Positions 62,312-64,000 of a stretch of DNA of 64,000 bases are shown piece after piece (the first letter of the stretch is position 1; each line of letters starts with the position of its first letter). Made by a program: the position numbers and the translations under genes. The stretch comes from Symsagittifera roscoffensis (Eukaryota > Xenacoelomorpha > Acoela > Convolutidae), in assembly GCF_963678635.1 (NCBI RefSeq), contig NC_087068.1:23686697-23750696 (forward strand). The letters run 5' to 3'. The notes under the pieces are model-generated. The model was not told the origin of the DNA. It made no database searches and was given only the letters and a program-made list of their open reading frames with translations.

Positions 62312-64000
62312 CCACACAACCAAAATTACAATAAAAAAATTTTGTTCGGGTAATTCTGATACACCCGATCTAGAATCCAAAGTTGATCACAAGTTTCCGG
62401 GTCAAAATGGGCTCTTATGATCCTAATAAGCGCGCCTAATATCCTAATATGATTTAAATTAAATGGATATTTTCCTATTCCCAAATTGCCACAGAAGATT
62501 TCCTCAAGTTTCTAACTTTGGGTTGTTTAGAAGGTTTAAGACACTCCGGAGGGTTACTACGGAGGGTTGTTAAGACACTTAGCCTACTTCGGAGGGTACC
62601 TTAACCACCCGAGTCACTTCGGAGGGTCCCCCTAAATTTACTAAGGAGGGTCAATAAGATGCTTAATATGCTCCGGAGGGTTACTTCGGAGGGTACCTCC
62701 AAAATTTTCAAATTTCTGAGCTTCACTCAGAAGGGCCTTCAATTGACTTCAGGAAGCGTCAAAACAAGCTAAATTCTCTATCAGGGGGCTGTCTTAACTT
62801 CTTTGGATAACCTCGTGGAAATTTTCCACTAAGGAGGGTTGCTAAGGGCCTTAGCTGACTCCAGAGGGTTACCTCGGAGGGTTCCTCGAAAATCAAGAAA
62901 AAAGGTTATGTTACCGCAATAAAGTCTCCAAAAGCGGTCTACCTGACTTAAAACTAGGTTGGCTGACACGGTCAACCTTCCCAGTTGAACAAAAAGATGT
63001 TTTGATAAAATTTTCTGCCGCTCGGAGGGTTGCCTGTAATTTGGACCCTCCGAACCAACAAATTCTAAAAAAAATTTTTTTTCGAGATTATCAACCCAAA
63101 CACGGTTGCAGTCCGGAAAAGTGGTCCAAAATGTCGACTTATGGTACCAAAATTATCCCGATCGGATGACTAGTCTTTGAGAAATTGCCAAAAACGTGTT
63201 TGTCCAAATGGCCTTCTTTCACCACCTATATAGGTTCTGAGAAACTTTTTCCGCAATTCCTATCGAAAGTGCCTAAAAATAATTAAAACGAGCGTAGTAG
63301 CCCTGTACGGCACTGGAATAGTGCAAAAAAACCGGATCAAAATTGGTTTGGAGTCAAAAATTTGGCCAATAAATATCAAATTTGGACCCTCCGATTCCTT
63401 CCTTTTCCGATCCTTAAGTCGTTAGCTCTATCTACGGAGCTGATCGGAGGGTTACTCAAGAATTTCTCTAGTAACCGAGCACGTTATGCTAGAAAAGTTT
63501 ATTGCTCTAACTCTAAAAACTCAAAAACTCGATCCCCGAAACAGATTGACAAAATTCAGAAAATTATCGAAATTTTGACCGAAAAATTTTGGTTTTTTTT
63601 CAACTTCTACTGAGTCTTTTCTCACGCGGTTTCTTTAGTTAGGAGGATCGAACTACGTAGCTACTCCCTATATAAAAGCTTTTTGTTGTTCGGGAAAGCT
63701 CGGATATCCAAAAATTAGGGGGTCTACAGTTTGATCGAAACTCGATGATTTTCGACAAAATTGGGTGTTTTTTGGGTCTAATTTAGGAGATAAGTAATAT
63801 GTAATTAGGATAATAACCTATTAGTAGTCGTTAATGAATAGTACTATACCCTCCTTTGCACCAAAAAACCCGAATTAAGACCCTTAACTCGGAAATTTGT
63901 AATCGATGGAGGGTACAATCGGACCGCGCCAATCGTGCCCCCCACCACTTAAGTTTTAATGAAATAGTACCCGAACGATACTAAAATTGCTTCAACGATA

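Larger units (their letters stand above)
58934..64000 (-). mobile_element. Copy D: truncated LTR retrotransposon (leader and Gag only), continues beyond window
   Basis: Contains Gag (to about the equivalent of copy B position 31916) and at least 2.4 kb of leader; its 5' LTR would lie to the right of the window. Everything downstream of Gag is replaced by the foldback junction. Sequence is closest to copy B in Gag and to copy C in the leader. Confidence 0.82.
61544..64000 (-). other. Copy D 5' leader (partial)
   Basis: Matches the copy C leader closely (62340-64000 with 55560-57240). It differs in having two tandem units of the hairpin module (62036-62126 and 62221-62311), where copy C has one. 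The CGGAGGG repeat cluster lies at about 62520-62890. No recognisable protein-coding frame; open stretches over the two hairpin units are similar to each other only because the units are duplicated. Confidence 0.7.

Noticed and set aside
61952-62319. Two similar short minus-strand frames in the copy D leader that could be a repeated small protein
   Set aside because: Their similarity follows from the tandem duplication of the RNA hairpin module, and copies A and B do not keep the frames.

Overview
This window is eukaryotic, almost certainly from an invertebrate animal, and essentially all of it is transposable-element DNA. I see no bacterial gene organisation, rRNA, tRNA, CRISPR array or convincing single-copy host gene. 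The species cannot be named from the sequence. Nearly all coding sense is on the minus strand.

Four copies of a very large Ty3/gypsy-type LTR retrotransposon dominate. Copy A (1-11475) is a divergent relative; its 3' half lies outside the window. Copy B (16397-35970) and copy C (35086-58783) are close relatives in head-to-tail tandem, and the middle LTR (35086-35970) serves as the 3' LTR of C and the 5' LTR of B. Copy D (58934-64000 and beyond) is a truncated relative joined to C's right LTR by a 136-bp foldback. Copy C spans about 23.7 kb, which is enormous for this superfamily.

The layout read on the minus strand is: LTR (about 885 bp), a 3-kb structured and repeat-rich leader, Gag (coiled coil, capsid-like region, two CCHC knuckles), aspartic protease (DTG), reverse transcriptase (YVDD), RNase H, a long linker with repeated SGES motifs, integrase (HHCC, DD35E), an acidic linker, and a C-terminal domain that looks like a TARG1-type macrodomain. 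A 480-bp spacer with conserved hairpins follows. The env position then holds not an envelope gene but a module of large extra ORFs: ORF3 (1841 codons in B; split into several frames in C, which also has a 558-codon ORF missing from B) and ORF4 (302 codons), and then the polypurine tract and 3' LTR. ORF3 carries a coiled coil, a catalytically complete SGNH/GDSL hydrolase domain, a second degenerate SGNH-like domain and a long C-terminal part I do not recognise.

All copies are broken in gag-pol by stops, frameshifts or deletions. In copy B, however, ORF3 and ORF4 are open for 6.4 kb while the 9.5 kb of gag-pol carries about seven disabling lesions. Between copies A and B (11684-16396) lie decayed pieces of a non-LTR retrotransposon (PHD finger plus LINE-type reverse transcriptase), one copy on the minus strand and one on the plus strand; the plus-strand piece has a 539-bp tandem duplication and is interrupted by the left LTR of copy B.

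The most interesting content is the extra-gene module (macrodomain, double SGNH, unknown proteins), the leader RNA structures with compensatory base changes, the clustered CCTCCGGA-type repeats in the leaders, repeated polypurine-tract-like motifs inside pol, and foldback junctions containing short filler sequence.
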